DNA of 36,461 nt from Francisellaceae bacterium (GTDB lineage Bacteria; Pseudomonadota; Gammaproteobacteria; UBA6186; Azoamicaceae), in NCBI GenBank assembly GCA_028293705.1, contig JAQGOH010000050.1:1-36461 (forward strand). The letters run 5' to 3'. Shown one piece after another: positions 21,643 through 31,419 of this stretch; within the stretch, counting starts at the first letter, position 1, and the number at the start of each line of letters is the position of its first letter. A program made the position numbers and the translations under genes. The notes beneath the pieces are model-generated. The model did not search any database and was not told the origin of the DNA. It worked only from the letters and a program-made list of their open reading frames with translations.

Positions 21643-22149
21643 ATGCGAATACTAGGGATTGATCCGGGCTCTCTTATAACTGGTTTTGGGTTAATAGACC
21701 AAAAGCAATTTAAATCAGCTTATGTAGCTTCAGGTTGTATTAGGGTTACAAAACATACACTTGCAAATCGTTTAAAATATATTTTTGATGGTATCTCTGA
21801 AATTATTCTTCAATATCAGCCTACTCATATTGCTATCGAACAAGTTTTTGTCCACAAAAATGTATCCAGTGCTTTAAAATTGGGTCAAGCCCGAGGTGTT
21901 GCTATGGTTGCTTGTGCTAATTTAGGATTTGAAGTATCGGAGTATTCAGCTAGGGCTGTCAAAAAAGCAGTCTTAGGTTATGGTGCTGCCGATAAAGCGC
22001 AAGTACAATATATGATTCAAACACTTTTGAATTTAAATGCTAAGCCTTCTAGTGATGCCGCAGATGCTTTAGCCATAGCCATGTGTCATGGTTTGAGCAA
22101 TAAAGGAATTTTTAATGATAGGAAAACTTACGGGCCTTGTAGAATTTAA
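21643..22149 (+). CDS. ruvC: Holliday junction resolvase RuvC
   Basis: 'RILGIDPGSLITGFGLI', 'IEQVFVHKNVSSALKLGQARGVAM', 'DAADALAIAMCH'. Confidence 0.97.
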   Translation: MRILGIDPGSLITGFGLIDQKQFKSAYVASGCIRVTKHTLANRLKYIFDGISEIILQYQPTHIAIEQVFVHKNVSSALKLGQARGVAMVACANLGFEVSEYSARAVKKAVLGYGAADKAQVQYMIQTLLNLNAKPSSDAADALAIAMCHGLSNKGIFNDRKTYGPCRI

Positions 22150-22720
22150 AAAGCCACCTTTTTTATTGTTAGAGGTAAATGGGGTAGGCTATGAAATTCA
22201 AGCCCCCATGTCCACCTTTTATAAATTACCTGAATTAAATCAAAAAGTGAGTTTATTTACCCATTTAAGTATACGAGAGGACGCTCATCTTTTATTTGGT
22301 TTTTATGAAGAAAAAGAACGCATTTTATTTCGAACTTTAATCAAAGTTTCTGGTGTGGGACCAAAACTTGCCTTAGCTATTCTTTCAGGTATGGATGTTG
22401 AAAATTTTATTCAAACCATTGAAAGAGGCGAAATAGCGAATTTGGTGCGATTACCAGGTGTTGGTAAAAAAACAGCCGAACGTCTCGTAATAGAGATGCG
22501 GGATAGACTAAGCGGTAAATTATTAGATAGCCCTGAATTTTTTAAATTTTCAGAACCTATTTTAGTAAATGAATCCTCCCATATTAACGATGCTATTAAT
22601 GCATTAATAGTGTTGGGCTATAAGCCTCAGGAAGCCAGAATTGCCATTACCAAGTTCGACACCCAAGATTTAAAAAGTGATATGATTATTCGTAAGGCCT
22701 TGCAAGGATTATCGAAATGA
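22115..22720 (+). CDS. ruvA: Holliday junction helicase subunit RuvA
   Basis: '[28 protein letters not shown]', HhH '[18 protein letters not shown]'. Confidence 0.97.
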   Translation: MIGKLTGLVEFKKPPFLLLEVNGVGYEIQAPMSTFYKLPELNQKVSLFTHLSIREDAHLLFGFYEEKERILFRTLIKVSGVGPKLALAILSGMDVENFIQTIERGEIANLVRLPGVGKKTAERLVIEMRDRLSGKLLDSPEFFKFSEPILVNESSHINDAINALIVLGYKPQEARIAITKFDTQDLKSDMIIRKALQGLSK

Positions 22721-23736
22721 CTATCGACACTGAACGCTTAACCAGTCTCACCGCCAAACCCCAAGAAGAATTTGTCGATAAAGCAATTAGGCCCAAAACG
22801 CTTAAAGATTATATTGGGCAAGAATCTGTAAAATCTCAAATGGAAATATTCATCAAGGCTGCTTTAGGAAGAAACGAGGCACTTGATCATGTATTAATTT
22901 TTGGCCCCCCCGGTTTAGGTAAAACCACTTTAGCTCATATTATCTCTAATGAGATGAATGTCGGTTTTCGTCAAACCTCTGGACCTGTGCTAGAACGTGC
23001 AGGAGATTTAGCTGGAATCTTAACCAATTTAGAGCCCAGAGATATTTTATTTATTGATGAAATTCATCGTTTAAGCCCTGTGGTTGAAGAAATATTATAT
23101 CCTGCTATGGAAGATGGACAATTAGATATTATGATTGGAGAAGGGCCTGCGGCTCGTTCAATTAAAATTGATTTACCGTCTTTCACCCTTGTTGGGGCGA
23201 CCACTCGTGCTGGCTTATTAACCTCGCCCCTAAGGGATAGATTCGGAATTGTAGAGCGATTAGAATTTTATAAAATTGAAGAGCTACAACATATTATTAA
23301 ACGTTCTGCTGAAATTTTAAATGTAAAAATTGATGATGATGGGGCGTATCAAATTGCTAGTCGTGCTCGTGGTACTCCAAGAATCGCTAACCGTTTATTA
23401 AGACGAGTACGAGATTTTGTCCAAGTAAATGATGAAGCCGTTATTACAGCCAAATTATCAGATGAGGCTTTAAATATCTTAGATGTCGATCAATGTGGTT
23501 TTGATATGATGGATAGAAAATTATTAAAAGTAATAATTGAAAAATTTGAGGGAGGCCCGGTCGGAATTGATAGTATTGCAGCTGCCATTGGTGAAGAACG
23601 CGGAACCATAGAAGATGTATTAGAGCCTTATTTAATTCAAGAAGGCTTTCTCATGCGCACCCCCAGAGGACGAGTCGTCACGGCTCGTGCTTACAGCCAT
23701 TTTGGATTATTAGCCCCCACTTCTTCTATTTCTTAA
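22717..23736 (+). CDS. ruvB: Holliday junction ATPase RuvB
   Basis: '[12 protein letters not shown]', '[18 protein letters not shown]', 'DEIHRL', '[16 protein letters not shown]'. Confidence 0.98.
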   Translation: MTIDTERLTSLTAKPQEEFVDKAIRPKTLKDYIGQESVKSQMEIFIKAALGRNEALDHVLIFGPPGLGKTTLAHIISNEMNVGFRQTSGPVLERAGDLAGILTNLEPRDILFIDEIHRLSPVVEEILYPAMEDGQLDIMIGEGPAARSIKIDLPSFTLVGATTRAGLLTSPLRDRFGIVERLEFYKIEELQHIIKRSAEILNVKIDDDGAYQIASRARGTPRIANRLLRRVRDFVQVNDEAVITAKLSDEALNILDVDQCGFDMMDRKLLKVIIEKFEGGPVGIDSIAAAIGEERGTIEDVLEPYLIQEGFLMRTPRGRVVTARAYSHFGLLAPTSSIS

Positions 23737-23795
23737 ATAATCTAAATTGAGTTTTTTTAAATAATAAGAAATAACCTTCTCCGGAAAATTATAAA

Positions 23796-24791
23796 ATGAG
23801 TAACGTTCAAGTATTAATTAATTTAATTAAAAATAATCAAGAAGATGGTGCTATTATGCTTATGAATCAAAATCCCGAGTTACATAAGATGGACTTAATA
23901 AATAGGTTAGAACCTATTCGTATTATGGATTTAGCCATTGAAAGGGGTTGTTTAAAAATTATTGTTTATTTGATAGCCATCGGAGTAGTCATAGAAAAAA
24001 ATCATTTCAAAAATTTTTTTTATGAGGATAATATTGGAATAGGTTTTAATCACGATAAAGGTTTTTCAAGAGAATATTTAAAACAAAAAGAAATATTTAA
24101 TGTATTGTACCGTCAATTTAGCATTGAGTTAATCAAACAATATTGTCACTCACCTTCATTGATTGATATAGAATTTCAAGATGATAAAGCCTGGTTAAGT
24201 CTTTTACAGCCTATGAATCAATGCATAAACACTCCTGAGGAAAATACATCAATCTTATCTACAAAGGATAATGATTTTTTTGAGCTAAAAAATCTCTTAG
24301 TGACATATATATCAAAGCTTGACGAAAATAAAGCAATTCATTTAATGAATAAATTTCCTATGCTCCAACATTCATCCTTAATTAATGAGGGTTATAGCAA
24401 ATGTGCAATAGATTTAACTATTGAATCTGGAAGCTTGAAAATTCTAAGCTATTTAATCGCGAATGGCATAAAAGTCAATCCTGAAAACTTGCAAAGATCA
24501 CGGGCGCTACGAACTATAATTATTGAAAAAAGAAATGTTTTAGAATCATTATTAATACGAGTAGCAATTTCTGATTTATTGAAATTTCAACTTATTTTTG
24601 AATTGATGAGAAAATATGCCTCTATGCCCTTTGTTTTAACATCGGAGTTTGGAGAAGAAAAAGCAGATTGGATAATCTCAAAACCCATCCTCAATCCATT
24701 TACTAGTTTTAAATTAAAGCGCAAAAGCTTGGATTTTGCTAAGAGCTATGATGACAAAATTAGCCCGCCCCTTAAAATGTCTCAATATTAA
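23796..24791 (+). CDS. Hypothetical protein with two tandem ~135-aa copies containing ankyrin-like segments
   Basis: ORF with ATG; internal duplication 'AIMLMNQNPEL...MDLAIERGCLKIIVYLIAIGV' / 'AIHLMNKFPML...IDLTIESGSLKILSYLIANGI'. Confidence 0.7.
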   Translation: MSNVQVLINLIKNNQEDGAIMLMNQNPELHKMDLINRLEPIRIMDLAIERGCLKIIVYLIAIGVVIEKNHFKNFFYEDNIGIGFNHDKGFSREYLKQKEIFNVLYRQFSIELIKQYCHSPSLIDIEFQDDKAWLSLLQPMNQCINTPEENTSILSTKDNDFFELKNLLVTYISKLDENKAIHLMNKFPMLQHSSLINEGYSKCAIDLTIESGSLKILSYLIANGIKVNPENLQRSRALRTIIIEKRNVLESLLIRVAISDLLKFQLIFELMRKYASMPFVLTSEFGEEKADWIISKPILNPFTSFKLKRKSLDFAKSYDDKISPPLKMSQY

Positions 24792-24953
24792 CTATTTTTG
24801 CCTTTATTCACCATTTATTACGCTCACGAGCATAAAGCCTTTTCATTACTTTACAGAAAGTGTATAAGGAATAATTAATATAAAATTTTTATTTGTTAAA
24901 TTGCTAACTTAATTTAGGTTGGTAAAAAATTTATAAAGCATAGGAGTTATCCC

Positions 24954-26162
24954 TTGAGTCAGTTAAAATTACCGCGATTAAATTTAATTGGTCAATTAGT
25001 ATTAGTTTTTTTGGCTGTTTTTTTATTTGGACACTTTTTAAGTTTACCCTCAAAGCAGATACTCTATAGCATAAGCTTAAGTCTTAAAGAATGCTTATTG
25101 GTGGTTTTACCCATTATAATTTTTGGTTGTATTTTTAATTGCATGCTCGATCAAAAAGGTAGAGCCTTAAGCTTTATTGCTGCAATGTTTGTCGGTGTGA
25201 CTGCTTCTAATTTGTTATCTACTCTAGTCGGTTATTCTGCTGGCATAATTGGATATAACAATGGTTGGGTGAAAGTGGCAGCGAGTAGAGAAGGATTACA
25301 AACTTTAAGTCCATTATGGGATTTTCCTTTAACTATTAAGGGAGTGGCATTTGCAAATTTAATCGATAACAAATATGCCTTAATAGTTGGTTTAATTGCG
25401 GGTTTGTTTTTTTCCTTTTTTCCTAATCATAATGCTCAGGTTTTAGGGAGTAAATTAAATCGATTTACGCAATTTTTCTTAAAGAAACTCTTTATTCCCA
25501 TTTTACCCATCTTTGCTTTGGGTTTTATTGTTAAAATGCAACATGAAGGTATTTTAACTCAAGTAGCAACGTCTTATTTACCGATTATGTTAATTATATT
25601 AATCACCAATATCCTTTATTTAGGTGTCTTTTATATAGGGGTTGCAGGCGGAAATCTTAATAAGGCTTTGGATTATATAAAAACGGTTTTACCGTCTGGT
25701 TTAATGGGTTTTTCTACCATGTCAAGCCTTGCAGCATTGCCACTCACACTTAATGCCGCTGACAAAAATTCCAATGAATCACCGATTGCAAAAGCCGTGG
25801 TGCCAGCTACTGCTAATATTCATTTAATTGGCAATAGTATTGCAACACCCATTATCGCTATGATCATTTTATTAACCTTTGGTAAAACCCTACCCGATTT
25901 TGCTACTTACTTTAATTTTGCTATTTATTTTGTATTAGCAAAATTTGCAGTGGCAGCGGTTCCTGGGGGGAGTATCTTGGTTATGATCCCCATCTTGGAA
26001 TCTTATTTAGGATTTAACAATGAGATGTCAGCTTTAATTACCACTTTATATATATTAGTAGATCCTATTATTACAGCTGGTAATGTTATGGGAAATGGTG
26101 CTTTTGCTATTTTATTCTCCAAATTATTTGGTGAAAAAAATCCAAAAAATTTGACCCAGTAG
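24954..26162 (+). CDS. Dicarboxylate/amino acid:cation symporter (DAACS family), TTG start
   Basis: 'ECLLVVLPIIIFGCIF', 'LMGFSTMSSLAALPLTL', 'VVPATANIHLIGNSI', 'FAVAAVPGGSILVMIPILESYLG'. Confidence 0.88.
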   Translation: MSQLKLPRLNLIGQLVLVFLAVFLFGHFLSLPSKQILYSISLSLKECLLVVLPIIIFGCIFNCMLDQKGRALSFIAAMFVGVTASNLLSTLVGYSAGIIGYNNGWVKVAASREGLQTLSPLWDFPLTIKGVAFANLIDNKYALIVGLIAGLFFSFFPNHNAQVLGSKLNRFTQFFLKKLFIPILPIFALGFIVKMQHEGILTQVATSYLPIMLIILITNILYLGVFYIGVAGGNLNKALDYIKTVLPSGLMGFSTMSSLAALPLTLNAADKNSNESPIAKAVVPATANIHLIGNSIATPIIAMIILLTFGKTLPDFATYFNFAIYFVLAKFAVAAVPGGSILVMIPILESYLGFNNEMSALITTLYILVDPIITAGNVMGNGAFAILFSKLFGEKNPKNLTQ

Positions 26163-26200
26163 TTTGTTTATTTACTATTTTATTTTTAAAGGTTACGAAA

Positions 26201-27400
26201 ATGTTTAAATGGAAGCTTCCTAAGATAAATTTATCGATTAAATTAATTTTGATATTTGTATTTGCCATATTTTTTGGTCATTTATTACCAGTAGAAGTTA
26301 AGTCCTTATTTTTTAGTATCAGCATCGTTTTAAAAGAATGCCTACTTTGGGTTTTACCGATTATTATTTTTGGATGTTTATATAAAAGTATATTAGAGCA
26401 AGGAGGAAAAGCGGTAAAATTTGTAGGGGTGATGTTATTATTAGTGACTATTTCTAATTACGTATCGACCCTCTTTGCATATGGCGCAAGCTCTCTTGGT
26501 ATGAGTAAATTAATGGCAAACTTAAGCCAAGAAACCAAACTTGTGACTAAACCTTTAGAAGCTCTGCCTTTATTTGAGAATTTTAGTTTAACCCCCCTGA
26601 TTAAAAATGAACATGCGCTGGTTTTAGGGCTAATATTTGGTTTATTTTTTGCTTTCTTTAAATCTAAAAAAGCCAATTGGACAGCTGATAAATTAAATCT
26701 TGCGATTACTTATTTTTTAGAAAAAATGTTTATTCCTTTATTACCTTTTTTTGCCGCAGGTTTTATTTTAAAAATGCAGCATGATGGTATTTTGGATGAT
26801 ATACTCATTTCTTATTTACCTATCATTTTTATTATTTTTATAAGCAGTGTTGTATACCTTATTTTATTTTACGGGGTTGCAGCAGGGTTTAGATTAAACC
26901 CATGGTTTACTTATCTTAAAAATGCTATCCCTGCGGGAATTATGGGCTTTTCGACTATGTCAAGCCTTGCGACTTTACCCATCACCTTAAAAGCTGCTGA
27001 AAAAAATACAGATAACCCTGGGTTATCACGTGCGGTAATCCCTGCTACGGTAAATATTCATATGATAGGCGATAGCATTGCAATTCCCATTTTTGCAATT
27101 GCAATATTATTAAGCTTTGGTGGATTAGCTCCCAGCTTTAAAGAATATTTAACCTTTGCACAATTCTTTGTCTTGTATAAATTTGCAGTAGCAGCGGTTC
27201 CTGGTGGAAGCGTTATTATTATGATGCCAATTTTAAAACAGCAATTGGGTTTATCCGATGAAATGGCAGCTCTAATGACGACCATCTATATTTTATTTGA
27301 TCCATTAGTGACAGCGGTCAATGTATTGGGCAATAGTGCTTTTGTAATTATCATGTCTAAAATTTTTAAGAAAAATCCAGAGCAATCTACTTTATCTTAA
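26201..27400 (+). CDS. Dicarboxylate/amino acid:cation symporter (DAACS family), paralogue of preceding gene
   Basis: Same motifs: 'IMGFSTMSSLATLPITL', 'VIPATVNIHMIGDSI', 'FAVAAVPGGSVIIMMPILKQQLG'. Confidence 0.88.
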   Translation: MFKWKLPKINLSIKLILIFVFAIFFGHLLPVEVKSLFFSISIVLKECLLWVLPIIIFGCLYKSILEQGGKAVKFVGVMLLLVTISNYVSTLFAYGASSLGMSKLMANLSQETKLVTKPLEALPLFENFSLTPLIKNEHALVLGLIFGLFFAFFKSKKANWTADKLNLAITYFLEKMFIPLLPFFAAGFILKMQHDGILDDILISYLPIIFIIFISSVVYLILFYGVAAGFRLNPWFTYLKNAIPAGIMGFSTMSSLATLPITLKAAEKNTDNPGLSRAVIPATVNIHMIGDSIAIPIFAIAILLSFGGLAPSFKEYLTFAQFFVLYKFAVAAVPGGSVIIMMPILKQQLGLSDEMAALMTTIYILFDPLVTAVNVLGNSAFVIIMSKIFKKNPEQSTLS

Positions 27401-27520
27401 AAACTTTTTATTTAAAAAAGCATTTCTTTTATAATAGGATGGGAACTTGACCATCCTATGGTAAAAGGGTATGCTTTTCTCTACTTTTGTTTTTAATTTA
27501 AATAAGGGATGAGGTAAGGT

Positions 27521-28348
27521 ATGAAACGGATAATCGGATTAATTGCATTGTTACTCGTAAACGGATTAGCTTATTCAGCTAATTCACCAAGTAAAATCAT
27601 CAAAGAAAAAGATTTAAAAGCTGCCATTAAAAATGAAGCAGTACTTCATAGTCCGCAAATTAGCCCTGTAGAGGTAGAAGCTAAATTAAAGACACAATTT
27701 CCTGAATTTAAAATAGACAAAATAACCGATAGCCCTTTAAAAGATTTTTACCAGGTCTATATGGGAGCTCAAATATTTTATGTGAGTAAAGATAGCCATT
27801 ATTTAATGCATGGCGAATTAATGGATTTACGAAAAGATAAAGCCGATCAAAACTTGACTGAGATGGCCCGAGGAGAATCTAGACTAAAATTATTACAAGA
27901 AATTAAAGAGTCTGATTTATTGATTTATAGAGGAGAGAAAAAGAAAGCCACTATTACCGTTGCCTTTGACCCTACCTGTTATTACTGTCAGAAATTACAT
28001 AATGAAATTAAAGCTTTAAATGAGGGTGGAATTGAAGTGCGTTATATGGCTTTTCCTCGCTCGGCTCCTAATACCCCGGCCTATGATAAAATTGTTTCTA
28101 TTTGGTGTGCTGACAACCCAAAAGAGGCAATGGAAAAAGTTATAAAAAATGAAGAAATTCCAACCAAAGCTTGCATCAATACCGTGAGTAGTCAGGCAGA
28201 ACTTGGCCAAAAATTAGGGGTAAGAGGCACACCCAGCATTTTCTTTGAGGATGGTTTTATGTCTGGTGGCTTTATGGATGCTGGAGATCTTATTAAGCAA
28301 GCCCTAAGTCACACTTTTCCACATCACCATACACATCATAAAGAATAG
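27521..28348 (+). CDS. dsbC: DsbC-like thiol:disulfide interchange protein with CYYC active site and His-rich tail
   Basis: Signal peptide, 'TVAFDPTCYYCQKLHNEI', 'IWCADNPKEAMEKV', 'GVRGTPSIFFEDG'; tail HTFPHHHTHHKE. Confidence 0.85.
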   Translation: MKRIIGLIALLLVNGLAYSANSPSKIIKEKDLKAAIKNEAVLHSPQISPVEVEAKLKTQFPEFKIDKITDSPLKDFYQVYMGAQIFYVSKDSHYLMHGELMDLRKDKADQNLTEMARGESRLKLLQEIKESDLLIYRGEKKKATITVAFDPTCYYCQKLHNEIKALNEGGIEVRYMAFPRSAPNTPAYDKIVSIWCADNPKEAMEKVIKNEEIPTKACINTVSSQAELGQKLGVRGTPSIFFEDGFMSGGFMDAGDLIKQALSHTFPHHHTHHKE

Positions 28349-28381
28349 GTTAATTAATTAATCACTTTATAGGAATAAATG

Positions 28382-28437
28382 AAGTCTCCTAGCTATAATA
28401 AATAGTAATTAATACTTTTTGATTAGCTAGGAGGCTT
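28382..28437 (+). promoter_or_regulatory. 14-bp inverted repeat overlapping the Shine-Dalgarno of the REC-GGDEF gene
   Basis: AAGTCTCCTAGCTA (28382-28395) / TAGCTAGGAGGCTT (28424-28437), one G-U; right arm contains AGGAGG. Confidence 0.65.
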
Positions 28438-28445
28438 GAGCTTAG

Positions 28446-29402
28446 ATGCGCATATTAATTGCCGATAATAACATTGAGCATCGCTTAAATTTAATTAATA
28501 TCATAAAATCCTTAGGCCATGTCCCTGAAGAAGCCGTCATGCTTCAAGATGTATTGAATATCTGTAAAAGAAAAAGCCCTGATATATTATTACTCGATTA
28601 CAATTTAATTGGTTTAAATGGAGTAAAACATATTCGCCAATTAGGGGGGAATAATGTTTGGAATCCCATCATTTTAATGTCAGAAATCATTACTGAAACC
28701 GAACAATTAAAGATGGTTGATTCAGAGGTTGATGATCTACTTATCAAACCAGTTAAATTAGGTACTCTTGCATTAAAATTAGGTTCGGTGATACGTCTTT
28801 TACACCTTCAAGATAAAGTCATTAATAAAGCGCATCATTTGGTAATGGCTAATCGTGTTTTAGAAAATGTTGTCACTCAAGACTCCTTAACGAGTATTGG
28901 TAATTCAAATCATTTTGAAGATACCCTTGAACGTGAATGGTTTAGGGCAAAGGAAACTAATATGCCCTTATCCTTAATTTATTTTAATTTAGATTATTTT
29001 CAAGCTTATAACGAGGTTTATGGTGGAGCTACGGGCAATGAGACTTTAATTAAAGTAGCAAATTTATTAAAGACTAATGTAAGAAATCCGGACTTATTAG
29101 CCCGCGTGATGGGTGCTACTTTTGCCTACATCCTGCCCTCGACTACCAAAGAAATGGCTATAAGAGAAGCCGAGCGTTATCAGGACTTAATTAATAATTT
29201 AAAAATTCCGCATAAAAAATCTGGCTGTAGTGAATATATTACTGTGAGTATCGGAGTTTCTACTATTAATAAGGATAAATTTACTCAGCCCTGGGATTTA
29301 ACAGAAGCTGCGGATTATGCACTTTACCAAGCTAAACATTATGGTAGGAACCGATTATATTTTGTGCCAAGTGAAGAGACAGTTACTCCGAATTATAATT
29401 AA
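28446..29402 (+). CDS. Response regulator (REC) fused to a degenerate GGDEF domain
   Basis: REC 'DILLLDYNLIGLNGVKHIR'...'LLIKPVKLGTL'; GGDEF fold 'LIYFNLDYFQAYNEVYGGATGNETLIKVANLL' and 'DLLARVMGATFAYILP' (MGATF in place of GGDEF). Confidence 0.88.
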   Translation: MRILIADNNIEHRLNLINIIKSLGHVPEEAVMLQDVLNICKRKSPDILLLDYNLIGLNGVKHIRQLGGNNVWNPIILMSEIITETEQLKMVDSEVDDLLIKPVKLGTLALKLGSVIRLLHLQDKVINKAHHLVMANRVLENVVTQDSLTSIGNSNHFEDTLEREWFRAKETNMPLSLIYFNLDYFQAYNEVYGGATGNETLIKVANLLKTNVRNPDLLARVMGATFAYILPSTTKEMAIREAERYQDLINNLKIPHKKSGCSEYITVSIGVSTINKDKFTQPWDLTEAADYALYQAKHYGRNRLYFVPSEETVTPNYN

Positions 29403-29669
29403 TTAGCTGGTCCAAGTAATTTGCTTAGCGGTTTCAGGCGTAATGTCAGGAATTGGATACTTATCCTTAACCTATACTTCAAAATATCCTAGATAATTCC
29501 CAAGAGAAAGATAGGAACTTTTAATAATTATTCAATATACTTTTCTAAAAATTATATTTATCTAACATAGTTTGAAATACCTATGTTAATTAACTTATTA
29601 TTTTTATTACTAGGCACCTATCAGCGCTTCAGTTAAAATACTTTTTTTGCAAGGCTTTGGGAGAACGAT

Positions 29670-30923
29670 ATGTATTTAAAAAATGAAACTATAAAAGATT
29701 TTGATATGGAACTGTGGCAGGCGATGGAATTAGAAAATAAGCGCCAAGAAGAACATATCGAACTGATAGCCTCAGAAAATTATGCAAGTCCTAGGGTATT
29801 AAGTGCCCAAGGTTCTCTTTTAACTAATAAATATGCCGAAGGGTATGCAGGTAAACGGTATTATGGGGGCTGCGAATATGTTGATATAGCTGAAGAGTTA
29901 GCTATTAATCGGGCTAAAAAATTATTTAATGCCGATTATGCTAATGTTCAACCTCACTCAGGCTCCCAAGCAAATGCCGCAGTCTATATGGCTCTTTTAG
30001 AGAAGGGTGACACTTTATTAGGGATGAGTCTTGATCATGGAGGACATCTAACCCATGGCTCTAAAGTTAATTTTTCAGGTAAGACGTATCAGGCTTTTCA
30101 TTATGGTTTAAATACCTTTACAGGTGAAATTGATTACAATCAGGTTGAAGATTTAGCTTTGCAACATCAGCCTAAAGTGATTGTTGCGGGCTTTTCTGCC
30201 TATTCTAGAATAGTGAATTGGCAACATTTTAGAGAAATTGCAGATAGGGTTGGAGCTTATTTGGTAGTAGATATGGCTCATGTGGCAGGCCTTGTGGCGG
30301 GTGGCTATTACCCCTCCCCGGTACAAATTGCTGATGTGACCACCACTACTACCCATAAAACTTTGCGGGGGCCACGTGGAGGCTTAATTTTAGCAAGGAA
30401 AAATGATGAAATTGCTAAAAAATTGAATTCTGCCGTTTTTCCTGGTATACAAGGAGGACCTTTAATGCATGTGATTGCGGCTAAAGCCGTAGCATTTAAA
30501 GAGGCTTTAAGTGAAGATTTTAAGGTGTATTGCCACCAAATATTAAAAAACTCAAAGTTGTTAGCAAAAGTATTAATGGATAGATCTTATAAGATAGTAT
30601 CAGGCGGCACTGATAATCATTTATTATTGTTAGATTTGATTGATAAAAATTTGACTGGAAAAGAAGCTGATTTGGCCTTAGGTAGGGCTAATATTACCGT
30701 TAATAAAAATAGTGTCCCTAACGATCCACGCTCTCCTTTTGTAACCAGTGGCTTAAGAATGGGTACTCCCGCAGTGACTACTAGAGGATTTTTAGAACCA
30801 CAAATTATCCAGATAGGAAATTGGGTAGCTGATATTTTGGATAATCCTCAAAATGAGGATTTAATTCAATCTATTAAAGATGAGGTTACAAAGCTTTGTG
30901 GCCAATTTAAGGTATATCAATAA
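29670..30923 (+). CDS. glyA: Serine hydroxymethyltransferase
   Basis: '[19 protein letters not shown]', '[17 protein letters not shown]', '[14 protein letters not shown]'. Confidence 0.98.
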   Translation: MYLKNETIKDFDMELWQAMELENKRQEEHIELIASENYASPRVLSAQGSLLTNKYAEGYAGKRYYGGCEYVDIAEELAINRAKKLFNADYANVQPHSGSQANAAVYMALLEKGDTLLGMSLDHGGHLTHGSKVNFSGKTYQAFHYGLNTFTGEIDYNQVEDLALQHQPKVIVAGFSAYSRIVNWQHFREIADRVGAYLVVDMAHVAGLVAGGYYPSPVQIADVTTTTTHKTLRGPRGGLILARKNDEIAKKLNSAVFPGIQGGPLMHVIAAKAVAFKEALSEDFKVYCHQILKNSKLLAKVLMDRSYKIVSGGTDNHLLLLDLIDKNLTGKEADLALGRANITVNKNSVPNDPRSPFVTSGLRMGTPAVTTRGFLEPQIIQIGNWVADILDNPQNEDLIQSIKDEVTKLCGQFKVYQ

Positions 30924-31390
30924 TGCAATGTCCTTTTTGTCATGTTATCGATACTAAAGTTATAGATTCTCGTTTATCAGGAGAAGGGGCAGAGGTCAGA
31001 AGACGACGTGAGTGTATAGAATGTAATGAGCGTTTTACTACCTATGAGGTTGTAGAGCTTGTTATGCCCCGCCTAGTCAAAAGAGATGGCAGTTGCGTGG
31101 CGTTTAAAGAAGAAAAATTAAAAAGTGGTCTATTGCGTGCATTAGAAAAACGTCCGGTCAGGCAGGAGCAAGTGGATGGACTAGTAGCGAGGCTGATATA
31201 TCGTCTTCGCGCCTTAGGAGAGCGAGAAATAGAGACTCGAGTGTTAGGAGAATGGGTTATGAGTGAACTTAAGACACTGGATGAAGTGGCCTATGTTCGA
31301 TTTGCCTCTGTTTATAGAAGATTTCAAGATATTAACGAATTTCAAGAAGAAATTTTAAACCTGAAAAATAATATGATGCTAGAAGATTAG
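30923..31390 (+). CDS. nrdR: Transcriptional repressor NrdR
   Basis: '[42 protein letters not shown]'. Confidence 0.98.
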   Translation: MQCPFCHVIDTKVIDSRLSGEGAEVRRRRECIECNERFTTYEVVELVMPRLVKRDGSCVAFKEEKLKSGLLRALEKRPVRQEQVDGLVARLIYRLRALGEREIETRVLGEWVMSELKTLDEVAYVRFASVYRRFQDINEFQEEILNLKNNMMLED

Positions 31391-31419
31391 CAGTAATTTT
31401 ATTAAGAAGAAAAGTAGAT

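Noticed and set aside
22905-22911. C7 run in ruvB
   Set aside because: Encodes the invariant Walker A 'GPPGLGKT'; explained by codon usage rather than phase variation.
27434-27459. Perfect 9-bp hairpin ATAGGATGG-N8-CCATCCTAT after the second symporter
   Set aside because: Likely an RNA 3' structure or weak terminator; no U-tract follows on the plus strand, so not called as a terminator or novel element.
29403-29471. Short minus-strand open stretch 'VKDKYPIPDITPETAKQITWTS*' between the GGDEF gene and glyA
   Set aside because: Reads like a protein C-terminus, possibly a gene fossil, but is only 22 codons and has an in-frame stop upstream; could be chance.
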